From Halorubrum xinjiangense (GTDB taxonomy: Archaea; Halobacteriota; Halobacteria; Halobacteriales; Haloferacaceae), in assembly GCF_900102375.1 (NCBI RefSeq), contig NZ_FNBO01000002.1:186001-250000 (forward strand): a stretch of DNA of 64,000 nt. Direction: 5' to 3'. Positions 33,759-42,924 of this stretch are shown here, in pieces; positions within the stretch are counted from its first letter, which is position 1, and each line of letters starts with the position of its first letter. The position numbers and the translations under genes were made by a program. The notes beneath the pieces are model-generated. The model saw nothing but the letters and a program-made list of their open reading frames with translations. It was not told where the DNA came from and searched no databases.

Positions 33759-34186
33759 TGGCGGTTGCCCTCTTGGACACTAACGTCCTCTTCGCCAGTG
33801 CCAGCGCCCGCGACGAATACCACGACCGCGCTCTGGAGATCGTCCGCGGAATCGACCACGGGGAACTTCCGAACGCCGTCCTGACGGACTACGTCGTCGC
33901 GGAGCTACTGAATCTCTCTCGCGAGAAACTTGGCACAGATGCCGCGAACCGACTGCTGGATCGGCTTATCGAGGGCGCCCATTTCGAGATTGTCCACTCC
34001 CCGAATGTGGATTTTAACGCCGCACAGCCACTTTTTCGCCAACACAGCGAACTCTCGTTCGTGGACGCGACCATCGCCGCGTACTTGAATCGGGAAGGCG
34101 TTGAGTACCTCTACTCCTTTGACGACGACTTCGACGTGGTTGAGGGTTTCACACGCTTGGAGACCGCTGATAACCCCTTCAGTTAG
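33758..34186 (+). CDS. vapC: VapC-type PIN-domain toxin
   Basis: A 142-residue PIN-domain ribonuclease. The acidic catalytic residues appear in VALLDTNVLFASA (first Asp), VVAELLNL (Glu), SFVDATIAAYL (Asp) and YSFDDDFDVVEG (Asp). Such toxins cleave tRNA or rRNA when not bound by the antitoxin. Translation probably starts at the ATG at 33758 inside the vapB stop. The 3' end faces the tail of element C. Codon use and local GC are lower than in neighbours, which suggests acquisition by transfer. Confidence 0.9.
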   Translation: MAVALLDTNVLFASASARDEYHDRALEIVRGIDHGELPNAVLTDYVVAELLNLSREKLGTDAANRLLDRLIEGAHFEIVHSPNVDFNAAQPLFRQHSELSFVDATIAAYLNREGVEYLYSFDDDFDVVEGFTRLETADNPFS

Positions 34187-34202
34187 CAGGTTTGAAGTGG
34201 GT

Positions 34203-34316
34203 AATTTTGTCACGAACTCACATATGCCTCCGAGGTAGGACACCGCCAAACCCCCAGCCGTCCGTTTATAAATGGTTGATAACGGATCGGCGGCAAACAC
34301 CTCCAAAGCCCCAGTC
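34203..34316 (-). repeat. 57-bp tail units of element C
   Basis: On the minus strand units start at 34316 (GACTGGGGC) and 34259 (GGCTGGGGG), exactly 57 bp apart. The first ends in a TTTATAA box (around 34266-34272); the second degenerates near the vapC stop codon and has no box. Confidence 0.7.
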
Positions 34317-34548
34317 GCAAGGACGGCGCACGCTCGTTGCGCTCCTCAGTCGCTCGTTCCACTCGCTTCTTCCGATGCTTACGTCGCCTGCGCCGTCCTC
34401 GCGACTGCCCCTTTGAGTCCTCCCCAGCGCAGCACCGCAACCGCGCCTCACACCTCCCCAGCCTCGTCGCTCACGCCCTGCGGGCGTTCGCGACTCCCTC
34501 GCGCGTGCTCCTCGCGGCCGCCTTCGGCGGCCACTCGGAGGCACGCGC
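34301..34548 (-). ncRNA. Dispersed structured-RNA-like element, copy C
   Basis: Minus-strand copy with all four invariant blocks. The P1 outer stem is GCGCGTGC with GCACGCGC (34541-34548 with 34501-34508). Inside it the plus strand at 34508-34540 gives CTCC/GGAG, a symmetric GA/GA loop on the RNA strand, and a 9-bp GC stem. P2 spans 34466-34494: GTCGC-GA-ACGCCC, loop GCA, GGGCGT-GA-GCGAC, again with GA/GA. P3 is 19 bp, CAGTCGCGAGGACGGCGCA (34407 down to 34389), with 34330 down to 34312 and a single G-U. A TATA-like box is at 34561-34570 and a second TTTAAAT box lies about 30 bp further upstream. It lies between vapC and the aldehyde oxidoreductase gene. Confidence 0.68.
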
Positions 34549-34647
34549 CGACCGCACCGTTCTTTATAAGCGATCGCACCGCCGCTATCTGATATTTAAA
34601 CTGCGACCACCCCGAGTTTTATCGCCGCCCGCATGCTCTGTGGCCCC

Positions 34648-36369
34648 ATGAGACACGCACAGGGGCCGCTCCTCACGATCGACCTGACCGAGCGGACCGC
34701 GTCGACGGAGCCGATCGACGACCGGCTCGCGTCGTTCGTCGGCGGCCGCGGGCTCAACACGTCGCTCGCGTACGACCGGATCCCGTTCGACGCCGATCCG
34801 CTCGGCCCGGAGAACCGCCTCTACCTCTCGACGGGGCCGATGCAGTACTCGACGACCTCCTACACGGGGCGGATGGCCGCCACGGGCCTCTCGCCGCTCA
34901 CGAACGGCCTGCTGTCGTCGAACGCGGGCGGGTTCCTCTCGCGGAACTTCACCGGCGCGGGGTACGCCGCGGTCGAGTTGGTCGGCGCGAGCGACGAGCT
35001 GCTCGCGGTCCACGTCCGCGAGGTCGGCGCGGACGGCGAGCCGGACGTGACCTTCGAGGAGGTCCCGGACCTGGCGGCGGCCGAGGTGTCGGCCGTCTCC
35101 GACCGATTCGCCGAGACGCGCGATCTGGGGCCCGAACACGTCGCCTGCGTGGGGCCGGCGGGCGAGAACGCGGTCCGGTTCGCGTCGATCATGACCTCGG
35201 ACACGCGGGCGTTCGGGCGCGGCGGGCTGGGCGCGGTCCTCGGCTCGAAGGGCGTGAAAGCGCTCACCTTCGACGGCAATGCGGACGCCGCGGTAGAGCT
35301 CGACTGGCCCGACGAGGCGGGCGAGGTCCACCGCGAGGCGGCCACCTCCGACTCGATCATGAAACGGCAGGGGACGACGAGCGTGACGGAGCTCGCAAAC
35401 GAGGTGGACGCGCTCCCGTCGTACTACTTCGCGGAGACCTCCTTCGAGGGCGTCGAGGGGATCTCCGGCGACCGCGTCGAGGAGAAAAAGTACGAGAAGG
35501 GGACCTGCTCGCAGTGCGCGTTCGCCTGTAAGCTCCCCACGCGCGACGAGGAGACGGGCGTCGAGACGGAGGGGCCGGAGTTCGAGACGGTGATGGCGTT
35601 CGGCTCGAACGCGGGCGTCGACGACGTCGTCGACGTGATGCGCGCGAACGAGCTGTGCGACGAGCTGGGGATGGACACCATCTCCTGTGGCGACGTCGTC
35701 TCGATGTTCTTAGAGAGCGAAGACGAGTTCGGCAACGCCGACCTCGTTCGCTCGCTCGTCGAGCAGATCGCCTACCGCGAAGGCGTCGGCGACAAGCTCG
35801 CGGAGGGCGTCCACCGAGCCAGCGAGGAGTTCGGCGCCGAAGACTGGACGGTGAAGGGGATGGCCTTCTCCGGCCACGACGGTCGCGCGCTCAACGGGCA
35901 GGGGCTCGCGTTCGCGACCGCGAACCGCGGCGCCGACCACATGTACGGGGAGTTCTACCCCTACGAGTACCCGCTCGTCGACCCCGACGACGCGCTCGAC
36001 CCCCAGGGACTGGCGGGGAAGCCGCCGAAGCTCGTCGCGAAGGAGAACCGCAACGCGGTCCTCGACTCCGCGGTCGTCTGTAAGTTCTCGCGGGGGACGG
36101 TGACCGACGACCGGCTCGCGGCGCTGCTCGACGCCGACTACGACGTCCTTCAGACGCTGGGCGCTCGGATCGTCGAACTGGAGCGCGCGTTCAACAACGC
36201 CCGCGGCTTCGACCGGAGCGACGACACGCTCCCGTACGCCGACGCCATCGAGGGGTTCGACGCGGCGCTCTCGGAGTACTACTCGCTCCGCGGCTGGAAC
36301 GACGACGGCACCGTCCCCGGCCACGGCGACGGGCTCGACCCCGCGAGCGCGGCGCCCGCCGACGACTGA
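34648..36369 (+). CDS. aor: Tungsten-containing aldehyde ferredoxin oxidoreductase
   Basis: A 573-residue member of the AOR family, which oxidises aldehydes to carboxylates with ferredoxin as acceptor at a tungsto-bispterin centre. The N-terminal pterin-binding domain has VGGRGLNTSLAYD, STTSYTGRMAATG, NAGGFLSRNFTGAGYAA and GRGGLGAVLGSKGVKAL. The Fe4S4 cluster ligands are CSQCAFAC near residue 290 and the late Cys in SAVVCKFSRGT. The ATG at 34648 (MRHAQG) is preferred to one at 34633, which lies too close to the TTTTATCG box at about 34616. Element C lies immediately upstream on the opposite strand. Confidence 0.92.
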   Translation: MRHAQGPLLTIDLTERTASTEPIDDRLASFVGGRGLNTSLAYDRIPFDADPLGPENRLYLSTGPMQYSTTSYTGRMAATGLSPLTNGLLSSNAGGFLSRNFTGAGYAAVELVGASDELLAVHVREVGADGEPDVTFEEVPDLAAAEVSAVSDRFAETRDLGPEHVACVGPAGENAVRFASIMTSDTRAFGRGGLGAVLGSKGVKALTFDGNADAAVELDWPDEAGEVHREAATSDSIMKRQGTTSVTELANEVDALPSYYFAETSFEGVEGISGDRVEEKKYEKGTCSQCAFACKLPTRDEETGVETEGPEFETVMAFGSNAGVDDVVDVMRANELCDELGMDTISCGDVVSMFLESEDEFGNADLVRSLVEQIAYREGVGDKLAEGVHRASEEFGAEDWTVKGMAFSGHDGRALNGQGLAFATANRGADHMYGEFYPYEYPLVDPDDALDPQGLAGKPPKLVAKENRNAVLDSAVVCKFSRGTVTDDRLAALLDADYDVLQTLGARIVELERAFNNARGFDRSDDTLPYADAIEGFDAALSEYYSLRGWNDDGTVPGHGDGLDPASAAPADD

Positions 36370-36376
36370 GCGGGGC

Positions 36377-38038
36377 CTACTCCCGCTCTTCGCCCGACTC
36401 GACGTCGACGCCGCGGAACTCGAACCGCGCGCCGCCCGTCTCGCTCTCGGCGAGTTCGACCGTCCAATCGTGCGCTTCGGCGACCTCGGCGACGATTTTT
36501 AGCCCGAAGCCCGTCCCGTCCGGGTCGCTCGTCACCCCCGCCTCGAACACCGTCTCGCGGTCCGCGGGGTCGATCCCGGGCCCGTCGTCCTCGACGTAGA
36601 AGCCGTCGCCGTCGGGGAGTACGCCGACCGCGACGGCGACGGCTGGGCCCGCGTGGGTGACCGCGTTGCCGAAGAGGTTCTCCAGCGCCTGTCGCAGGCG
36701 ACTCCGGTCCGCGGCGACGACGGCGTCCGTCTCGACCGACAGCGTCGCCGACTCGGTGTCCACGGTCTCCCAGCACTCGGCGACGAGGTCGGCCAGCGGG
36801 ACGGGCTCGGTCCCGTCGATCCCGGAGCCCTGTCTCGCCAGCGCGAGCAGGTCCTCGATGAGCGCGTCCATGCGGTCGAGCGACCGCTTCACCGCGCCCA
36901 GCTCCTCGACGTCTATCGACTCGCTCGCGAGGCGGTCGGTGACGATTTCGAGGTTGCCGGCGGCGACGTTGAGAGGGCTCCGCAGGTCGTGCGAGACGAG
37001 GCTGGCGAACTCCTCTAAGCGGTCGCGCTCGCGGGCCACCTCCGCCTCGCGCCGCCGGAGCTGCCGCTCCCGCTCGATTCGGACGAACACCAACGTCACC
37101 GTCGCCGCCCAGATTCGCGCCACCGCGAGGTCGGAGTCGTCGAAGGCGTCGGGGACGGTCGCGCCGACGTTCAACACGCCGTACCGCCCGAGCGGGACGA
37201 CGAGCTCGCTGCGGATCGTCGCGTCGTCGTCGTAGCGGTCCGGCTCCTCGGCGACGTCCGCCACGTAGGTTGGCTCGCCGCTCTCGAAGGCCTCCCAGGT
37301 GATGCTCCGCCCGTCCGCCGCGAACGTCGGGTGTTCGCCGACGACCGCGTCGGCGGTGTCGGTCCAGACGATCGGTTCGAGCGCGTCCGCGTCCTCGTCG
37401 TACAGCCAGATCGCGGCGATCGGGTGGCCCAGCACGTCGTCGACGTACGACACCGCCGCCTCGGCCGCAGCCTCCCTGTCCGTCGTCTTCAGCAGCTCCC
37501 TGGTCGCCTCGTGGAGCGATTCGAGCGTCTCCGTACGGCGCCGGAGCGCCAGCTGTCGCGTCCGCTCGTTCGAGACGTCTATCGCGGTGACGACCGCGTA
37601 CGGGTCGCCGTCGAGCTCGAAGGCGCCGACGCTGACGCGGACCGGGACCGTGACGCCGTCGCCGCGCCGCACGACCAGCTCAAACCCGTCGGCGAGCGAC
37701 CGGGAGTCCCCGGCGCGCACCGCGTCGACCAGCGCTTCCACGTCGTGTCGGAAGCCGTCGTCCGCCCCCTCGACACTCGCTTCGTCCCGGGCGATCGCGG
37801 AGCGGGCGTCGTCGCCGTCGTCCGAACCCGTTTCGAAGGCCGCTATCGACGTGGAGCCGTTCCACTCCGTCTCGGTCGGGTCCGCGAACACGTCGTCGAT
37901 CGAGCGTCCCGCGAGGGCCGCCGGCTCGAGCCCGAACACCGCCTCGACGCTCGGCGTGCCGGCGTGGACGACGCCGTCGCCGTCGACGACGAGGGTCGGG
38001 TCGGGGCTCGCGTCGGCCGCCCCCGGGAACCGGTCCAT
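36377..38038 (-). CDS. Sensor histidine kinase (PAS-GAF-HisKA-HATPase)
   Basis: A 553-residue soluble kinase without membrane helices. An N-terminal PAS domain (DPTLVVDGDGVVHAG, VFGLEPAALAGRS, to about 170) is followed by a GAF domain (about 195-325), a HisKA phosphoacceptor helix (FASLVSHDLRSPLNVAAGN, phospho-His in the H box) and an HATPase domain with N box ENLFGNAVTHA and G box YVEDDGPGIDPADRE. The cytosolic ligand is unknown and no response regulator is adjacent. The ATG is two bases after the stop of the upstream DUF5806 gene, so the two are one operon. Confidence 0.9.
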   Translation of the reverse strand: MDRFPGAADASPDPTLVVDGDGVVHAGTPSVEAVFGLEPAALAGRSIDDVFADPTETEWNGSTSIAAFETGSDDGDDARSAIARDEASVEGADDGFRHDVEALVDAVRAGDSRSLADGFELVVRRGDGVTVPVRVSVGAFELDGDPYAVVTAIDVSNERTRQLALRRRTETLESLHEATRELLKTTDREAAAEAAVSYVDDVLGHPIAAIWLYDEDADALEPIVWTDTADAVVGEHPTFAADGRSITWEAFESGEPTYVADVAEEPDRYDDDATIRSELVVPLGRYGVLNVGATVPDAFDDSDLAVARIWAATVTLVFVRIERERQLRRREAEVARERDRLEEFASLVSHDLRSPLNVAAGNLEIVTDRLASESIDVEELGAVKRSLDRMDALIEDLLALARQGSGIDGTEPVPLADLVAECWETVDTESATLSVETDAVVAADRSRLRQALENLFGNAVTHAGPAVAVAVGVLPDGDGFYVEDDGPGIDPADRETVFEAGVTSDPDGTGFGLKIVAEVAEAHDWTVELAESETGGARFEFRGVDVESGEERE

Positions 38039-38040
38039 CG

Positions 38041-38844
38041 TCACTCTTCGGTCGGCTCGTGGACGTGCCCGCACTCGGGACAGCGCACCTCCTCGCCGCG
38101 GAGGTCCGCCGAGGAGGCGCGCACGTCGCGCATCACCTCGCTGATCTTGTCCTCGGCCTCCAGCTCGTCGGCAACCGCGAGGTCGACGCCCTCCACTTCG
38201 AGGAGGAACTTCGCGACCTCCGTCACCTCGTACATCATCTCGTCTAGGTCCTCGGCGGTGAAGAAGCCGGACATCGCGCCGTAGAGGAACGTCGCGCCCG
38301 CCTTCGTCACCTTCTCCTCGAAGGAGTAGCGCGCCTGGTTGACCGCCTGCGGCGTGTAGGTGTCGGTCATGAAGGGGACGAGCTCGGGGAGGTTCTCGCC
38401 GATCTTCGTCATCTCGACCCCGGTCTCCGTGCGGAAGTCGGCGCAGAGCCGCGCGATCGCCCACTCGCGGGCCGTGATGTACGTCCGGTCGCGGAGGAAC
38501 TCGTTGACGCGCTCGTAGCGCGCGCCGTCCATCTTCTTGAACCGCTCGTACTTCCGGACGTCCCGCGGCACGTCCTCGTCGGGCTCCTCGCCGGTCGCGT
38601 CCCGGTCGTCGCCGGTCGCGGACGACCCCTGCTCGTCGCCGGTCGCGGACGACCCCTGCTCGTCGGCCGTGGTCGCGCCCGGCTCCGCGGTCGGTGTCCC
38701 TTCGTCCGTTCCGTCACCCGCTCGGGAGTCGGGCTTCCCGTCGCCGCCCTCGGAGGGGGACCGGTCCTCGGGTGGGGACCGGTCCGCGGCGGAGTCGCCG
38801 GTCTCGTCGGCCGAGTCGGCCGCCGAACCGGTATGATCGCTCAT
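38041..38844 (-). CDS. DUF5806 protein with acidic repetitive N-terminus
   Basis: A 267-residue haloarchaeal protein. Residues 1-95 are low-complexity and acidic, with a tandem DEQGSSATG motif from a near-perfect 27-bp DNA repeat. Residues from about 100 form a conserved helical domain (YERFKKMDGARYERVNEFL, EWAIARLCADFRTETGVEM) assigned from memory to DUF5806. The C-terminus has one CPECGH pair, half of a zinc ribbon, which might be completed in a dimer. Function is unknown. It precedes the histidine kinase by two bases and probably belongs to its signalling unit. Confidence 0.75.
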   Translation of the reverse strand: MSDHTGSAADSADETGDSAADRSPPEDRSPSEGGDGKPDSRAGDGTDEGTPTAEPGATTADEQGSSATGDEQGSSATGDDRDATGEEPDEDVPRDVRKYERFKKMDGARYERVNEFLRDRTYITAREWAIARLCADFRTETGVEMTKIGENLPELVPFMTDTYTPQAVNQARYSFEEKVTKAGATFLYGAMSGFFTAEDLDEMMYEVTEVAKFLLEVEGVDLAVADELEAEDKISEVMRDVRASSADLRGEEVRCPECGHVHEPTEE

Positions 38845-38934
38845 ACGTTCGAAACCCCGCGGGCGGGCAAAAGCCTTGTCGGTGGTCGACCGCTCGGAGA
38901 TCCACTTTTGTATCGTCGCGTGGAGGGGTGGCAC

Positions 38935-39303
38935 ATGAAAGTGCTCTGCGGGATCGGCGGCAGCGACGACTCGTTCCGCGCGCTCGACCGGACGGTCGAA
39001 CGGGCGGCGGTCGCGAACGACGACCTCACGATCGCCGTGGTCGACAACGAGGACTCCTCGGTGTCGCCCGACGAGGTGATGGAGCGCGCCGAGACGGCCG
39101 TCGAGGAGGCCGAGATCGACGCCGAGGTGCGACGCGTCGAGGGCGACCCCGGAAGCCGCCTGGTGGAGATCGCCGAGACGGAGGCGTTCGAGGAGATCGT
39201 CCTCGGCGGCGGCCACACGAGTCCGATGGGGAAGATCACGATCGGGTCGATCGCGGAGTTCGTCCTGTTGAACGCCAAGACGTCGGTCACGCTGGTCAGA
39301 TGA
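38935..39303 (+). CDS. Universal stress protein, UspA family
   Basis: A 122-residue short Usp protein: [22 protein letters not shown] at the N-terminus and [25 protein letters not shown] at the C-terminus, where the ATP-loop glycines are partly changed. It is slightly shorter than usual, lacking one strand, and its role is unknown. The TGA overlaps the ATG of the following acetyltransferase (ATGA), so the two are coupled, suggesting a joint regulatory or modification function. Confidence 0.85.
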   Translation: MKVLCGIGGSDDSFRALDRTVERAAVANDDLTIAVVDNEDSSVSPDEVMERAETAVEEAEIDAEVRRVEGDPGSRLVEIAETEAFEEIVLGGGHTSPMGKITIGSIAEFVLLNAKTSVTLVR

Positions 39304-39872
39304 GCGACCGAGGCTACCCGGACGCGGTGGCGGACGAGTTCCCGCCGCCGCCGACCACGTTCACCGACCGCGAGGACCGCGTGATCGAGATCCGGCCGTA
39401 CGAGGGGGACGAAGCGGATCGCGAGGCGCTCGTCGAGATGTACGACGCCTTCGATCCGGCCGACCGCGCGCAGGGGATCCCGCCGGGTGGCGAGAAACGC
39501 ATCCGCGAGTGGCTGGACGCGATCCTCCCTGGCGACTGTTACAACGTGATCGCGTGGTGCGACGACGAGGCCGCCGGCCACGCGACGCTCGTTCCCGACG
39601 GCGACGCCTACGAGCTCGCGATCTTCGTCCACCAGAAGTACCAGCGCGCCGGGATCGGCACGCACCTCATCCGCGGGCTGCTCGGCCACGGGCAGGCGAA
39701 CGAGGTCGAGAAGGTGTGGCTCACCGTCGAGCGGTGGAACCGCGCCGCTGTCTCGCTGTACAAGAAGATCGGCTTCGAGACCTCCGACGCCGAGAGCTTC
39801 GAGCTGGAGATGGGGCTCCGGCTTCACGCGGGCGACGACGAGGACGTCGATCCGGACGACGCCGACGAGTAG
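39300..39872 (+). CDS. GNAT-family acetyltransferase
   Basis: A 190-residue GNAT enzyme. The acetyl-CoA-binding motif A is [23 protein letters not shown] (Q/R-x-x-G-x-G/A form), preceded by the beta4 strand and followed by [24 protein letters not shown] (motif B). The N-terminus ([21 protein letters not shown]) is the first strand and helix. The acceptor is unknown. Translation is coupled to the Usp gene by ATGA overlap. In other haloarchaea a GNAT next to usp is common, often thought to act in stress responses, but this is inference. Confidence 0.88.
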   Translation: MSDRGYPDAVADEFPPPPTTFTDREDRVIEIRPYEGDEADREALVEMYDAFDPADRAQGIPPGGEKRIREWLDAILPGDCYNVIAWCDDEAAGHATLVPDGDAYELAIFVHQKYQRAGIGTHLIRGLLGHGQANEVEKVWLTVERWNRAAVSLYKKIGFETSDAESFELEMGLRLHAGDDEDVDPDDADE

Positions 39873-39922
39873 CGTTGGCCGGAATCTTCAAGCCTTTAGG
39901 GGCAGCCCGCGACCGCTCCGGT

Positions 39923-40546
39923 ATGAGCCATCGAATTCTGCTGTTGGGGGCGCCCGGCGCCGGAAAAGGGACACAGAGCGCGAAGCTGGCCGACGAGTAC
40001 GGCGTCGAACACGTCACGACCGGCGACGCGCTCCGCGCGAACAAGGAGATGGAGACTGAGTACGGGACGCCGAAGTCGTTCATGGACGCGGGCGAACTGG
40101 TGCCCGATCCGGTTGTCAACGAGATCGTCGAGGCCGCGCTCTCTGACGCCGACGGGTTCGTCCTCGACGGCTACCCGCGCAACCTCGACCAGGCCGAGTA
40201 CCTCTCGGAGATTACGGACCTCGACGCCGTCATCCTCCTCGACGTCGACGAGGAGGTCCTCGTCGACCGACTCACCGGTCGCCGCGTCTGCGACGACTGC
40301 GGCGCGAACTACCACGTCGACTTCCACCCGCCCGAGGAGCCGGGCGTCTGCGACGACTGCGGCGGCGAGCTGATCCAGCGCGAGGACGACACCGAGGAGA
40401 CCGCCCGCGAGCGCCTCGAAGTGTTCTACGACAACACCGAGCCCGTGGTCGACCACTTCCGCGACGAGGGCGTCCTCGTCGAGGTCGACGGCGAGGCGAC
40501 CCCCGACGAGGTCTTCGACCGGATCCGGGACGTCGTCGAGAACTAA
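39923..40546 (+). CDS. adk: Adenylate kinase
   Basis: A 207-residue nucleoside monophosphate kinase, ATP + AMP = 2 ADP. P-loop [17 protein letters not shown]-binding [24 protein letters not shown], and a LID domain with two Cys pairs ([10 protein letters not shown] and VCDDCGGEL) that bind zinc, as in many Gram-positive and archaeal long-form enzymes. The ATG at 39923 follows a TTTAGGGG element. It is followed 96 bp later by the DUF106 gene, a conserved archaeal order (adk - DUF106) that normally continues with cmk and truB, which are absent here. Confidence 0.95.
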   Translation: MSHRILLLGAPGAGKGTQSAKLADEYGVEHVTTGDALRANKEMETEYGTPKSFMDAGELVPDPVVNEIVEAALSDADGFVLDGYPRNLDQAEYLSEITDLDAVILLDVDEEVLVDRLTGRRVCDDCGANYHVDFHPPEEPGVCDDCGGELIQREDDTEETARERLEVFYDNTEPVVDHFRDEGVLVEVDGEATPDEVFDRIRDVVEN

Positions 40547-40642
40547 GCCGCGACGCAGCGAGGGGGATCCGCGCCGTCGCGGGGGCAGATCTGAGCGGCG
40601 ATCCTACAAGGTTCTTAACCGTCGACCGCTAATCAGCCGCTA

Positions 40643-41545
40643 ATGAGCAAAGTCGAACGGCGAGTCCGCTCGCTGGTCCGCGAGGACGGCGAGATGCGGG
40701 ACGCCATTCAAGTCGTCCTCGACAACGCCAGCGGCGGCGAGGTCCGCTGGGTCGACGTCCGCGACGAGATTACCAGCGGGCAGTGGGGCCGGCTCATCGA
40801 AAAGGAGATCCTCGTCGACGGCGAGGAAGGGTTCGCCCTCGCCGACCGCGACGGGATCGAGGCCGGCATGGAGGAGGACTCCGACGGGAGCGACGTGGAG
40901 ACGCCCGAGACGACCACCTGGTCGAAGTGGGACAAGCTCGCGGGACTGGCGACGGTCGGCGCGTTCGTCGGCTACGCGGTCGGCCCGGTCCGTAACGCGA
41001 TCGCCGGGGGCATCGACGTGGTCCTCGGCCCCCTTCTGAACGTTGTCCCCTTCTACGTCGTGATCATGGTGATCGCGCTCGGGACGGGGCTGTACTCGAC
41101 GCTGCTTCGCGCCGGGCTGATGGACATGGAGAAGATGGGCGCCTACCAGGAGCGGATGAAGGACATCCAGGAGCGCCGGAAGGAGGCCGAGGAGCGCGAC
41201 GACGACGAGGCGCTCGACGCGATTCAGGAAGAGCAGATGGAGGCGATGGGCGACCAGCTCGGCATGTTCAAAGAGCAGTTCCGCCCGATGGTGTGGATCA
41301 TGTTCCTCACCATCCCCGCGTTCCTCTGGATGTTCTGGGTGATCGGGTACCGCGGGTCGGACGCCGCGTACCCGGCCGTCGCCGCGCAGGAGCTCGTCGT
41401 CCCGCTCGCCGGCACGGTCACCTGGGACACGGGGATCGTCGGTCCGATCCAGATGTGGATCCTCTGGTACTTCCTCTGCTCGATGGCGTTCACCCAGCTG
41501 GTCCAGAAGAGCCTCAACATCGAGATGTCGCCGTCCGCCTCGTAG
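40643..41545 (+). CDS. EMC3/TMCO1-like membrane protein (DUF106)
   Basis: A 300-residue DUF106 protein, the archaeal member of the Oxa1/EMC3/TMCO1 insertase superfamily. An acidic N-terminal cytoplasmic segment of about 90 residues precedes three or four helices: LLNVVPFYVVIMVIALGTGLYST, a cytoplasmic coiled coil (AYQERMKDIQERRKEAEERDDD), then MVWIMFLTIPAFLWMFWVIGY and a last helix (IQMWILWYFLCSMAFTQL). This layout fits a membrane-protein insertase with a positively charged coiled-coil lid. It is probably co-transcribed with adk. Confidence 0.88.
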   Translation: MSKVERRVRSLVREDGEMRDAIQVVLDNASGGEVRWVDVRDEITSGQWGRLIEKEILVDGEEGFALADRDGIEAGMEEDSDGSDVETPETTTWSKWDKLAGLATVGAFVGYAVGPVRNAIAGGIDVVLGPLLNVVPFYVVIMVIALGTGLYSTLLRAGLMDMEKMGAYQERMKDIQERRKEAEERDDDEALDAIQEEQMEAMGDQLGMFKEQFRPMVWIMFLTIPAFLWMFWVIGYRGSDAAYPAVAAQELVVPLAGTVTWDTGIVGPIQMWILWYFLCSMAFTQLVQKSLNIEMSPSAS

Positions 41546-41577
41546 GCACGGCCGACACCGCTCGTTTCTCGACGCCC

Positions 41578-42849
41578 CTACTCGGCCGCCGCGGCGCCGT
41601 CGGCGTCGCCCTCCTCGGCGTCGTCCTCCTCGGCCGCGACCTCCGCGGCGACGGCCTCGAACGCCGCGAGGATGACGCGCTTACACGCCTGCCCTTCGGT
41701 GCTCCAGTGGTGGGCGTAATCAAGCATGTCGTCGTAGATGTCGGGCTTACACCCCGCGGCCTGCGGGTGACCGCCGCCGTTCACCCGGCCGGCGACCTCG
41801 TGGGCGTGCCGGAAGTCCTCGGAGCCCCGGATCGAGGCCGACCCCGCGGGCTTGACGATCACGGCGGCGTCGGCGCCCGCCTCGCGGAGACGCTCCGCGA
41901 CCTCGTTCTGCGAGCAGCGGCCGTAGGTGACCGCGACGCGCCAGTCGCCGACCTCGTGAGTGACCGCGCGGTCGACCGCGAGGTCGATCCTGGCCTCCTT
42001 CTCGACGCGGCGCTCCTCGACGAACGAGCGCACCGTCTCGGGGAGGTCGACGCCGTAGGCGCCGATCACGGCCGCGTACTCCTCGGCGCCGGCCCAGTAG
42101 GAGTAGTCGGCGAGGTCGTCGGAGCGCGGGTCCTCCTTGAGCCAGAGGTCGTGGTCGCGCGTGACCTCGGCGAGTTCGGCCCAGCGGTCGTCGAACGCGT
42201 GCTCCAGCGAGCGGAGCGTCACGTCTGCGGTGCACTCCTCGTCGGAGTCGCCGACGACGAGGTCGACGCCCGCCTCGCGGACCGCGGCGGCGGTCGCGTC
42301 GTCCCACTGGTGGTGGTCGAACCAGCGGATCGAATCGGTCGACGCCGCGAGCGCCTCAAGCGGCTCCGCGATCCACTCGTAGTCGTCGGGACAGAGGTCG
42401 CAGACGAACAGGTCGATGCCGTCGTCGGCGTACGCCTCGACGCGTTCGAGCGCGGTGTCTATCGAGTACGGGCCCGCCGAGAGCAGCCCGACCGGGGATT
42501 CGGCGTGGGCGTCGGCGAGGGGGTCGTCGCCATCGCTCTCGCTCTCTCCGTCGTCTGCCGCCGTCTCGTCCGATTCGTCGTCATCGTCCGCCAGCCGCGC
42601 CGCGATGGCGTCCTCGAAGGGCGCGACGTCGAGCGCGGCGTCGTACGCCTCGCGGACCATCGCCGCGCAGGCGAGGCCGTCGGCGTCGCCGTCGGCGATC
42701 ACGACCGCCTCGCTGCCCTCGATCGCTTCCCTCGCTCGTCGCTCCGCGCGCTCGTCGTCCAGCGAGTCGGGGTAGAAGAACCCCTTCCCCGGCAGCTTCG
42801 TGTACCGCGACCGCGGGGCCTCCCCCGTCTCGATGAGGTCGTCGTCCAT
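41578..42849 (-). CDS. DHH-family phosphoesterase (RecJ-like)
   Basis: A 423-residue DHH/DHHA1 phosphoesterase. Manganese-binding motifs are present: VVIADGDADGLACAA (motif I), LFVCDLCPDDYE, the eponymous WFDHHQWDD (DHH) and VTRDHDLWLKEDPR. The C-terminal DHHA1 domain shows SASIRGSEDF and GRVNGGGHPQAAGC. Archaeal relatives are RecJ-like exonucleases, GINS-associated nucleases or nanoRNases. An acidic insert (DDDDESDETAADDGESESDGDD) of about 25 residues follows motif I. The enzyme's exact nucleic-acid substrate cannot be decided here. Confidence 0.87.
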   Translation of the reverse strand: MDDDLIETGEAPRSRYTKLPGKGFFYPDSLDDERAERRAREAIEGSEAVVIADGDADGLACAAMVREAYDAALDVAPFEDAIAARLADDDDESDETAADDGESESDGDDPLADAHAESPVGLLSAGPYSIDTALERVEAYADDGIDLFVCDLCPDDYEWIAEPLEALAASTDSIRWFDHHQWDDATAAAVREAGVDLVVGDSDEECTADVTLRSLEHAFDDRWAELAEVTRDHDLWLKEDPRSDDLADYSYWAGAEEYAAVIGAYGVDLPETVRSFVEERRVEKEARIDLAVDRAVTHEVGDWRVAVTYGRCSQNEVAERLREAGADAAVIVKPAGSASIRGSEDFRHAHEVAGRVNGGGHPQAAGCKPDIYDDMLDYAHHWSTEGQACKRVILAAFEAVAAEVAAEEDDAEEGDADGAAAAE

Positions 42850-42924
42850 ACCGTCGAGGCGGGCGGCAGCCGGAAAACTCCGCCGCTCTCGCGCCGCGCA
42901 GCGGGCGCGTCGCCCTCGCGGCGC

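Noticed and set aside
34272..34651. Open frames through element C on both strands
   Set aside because: Same reason: no matching frame in copies A, B or D, and the stems cross codon boundaries without synonymous bias.
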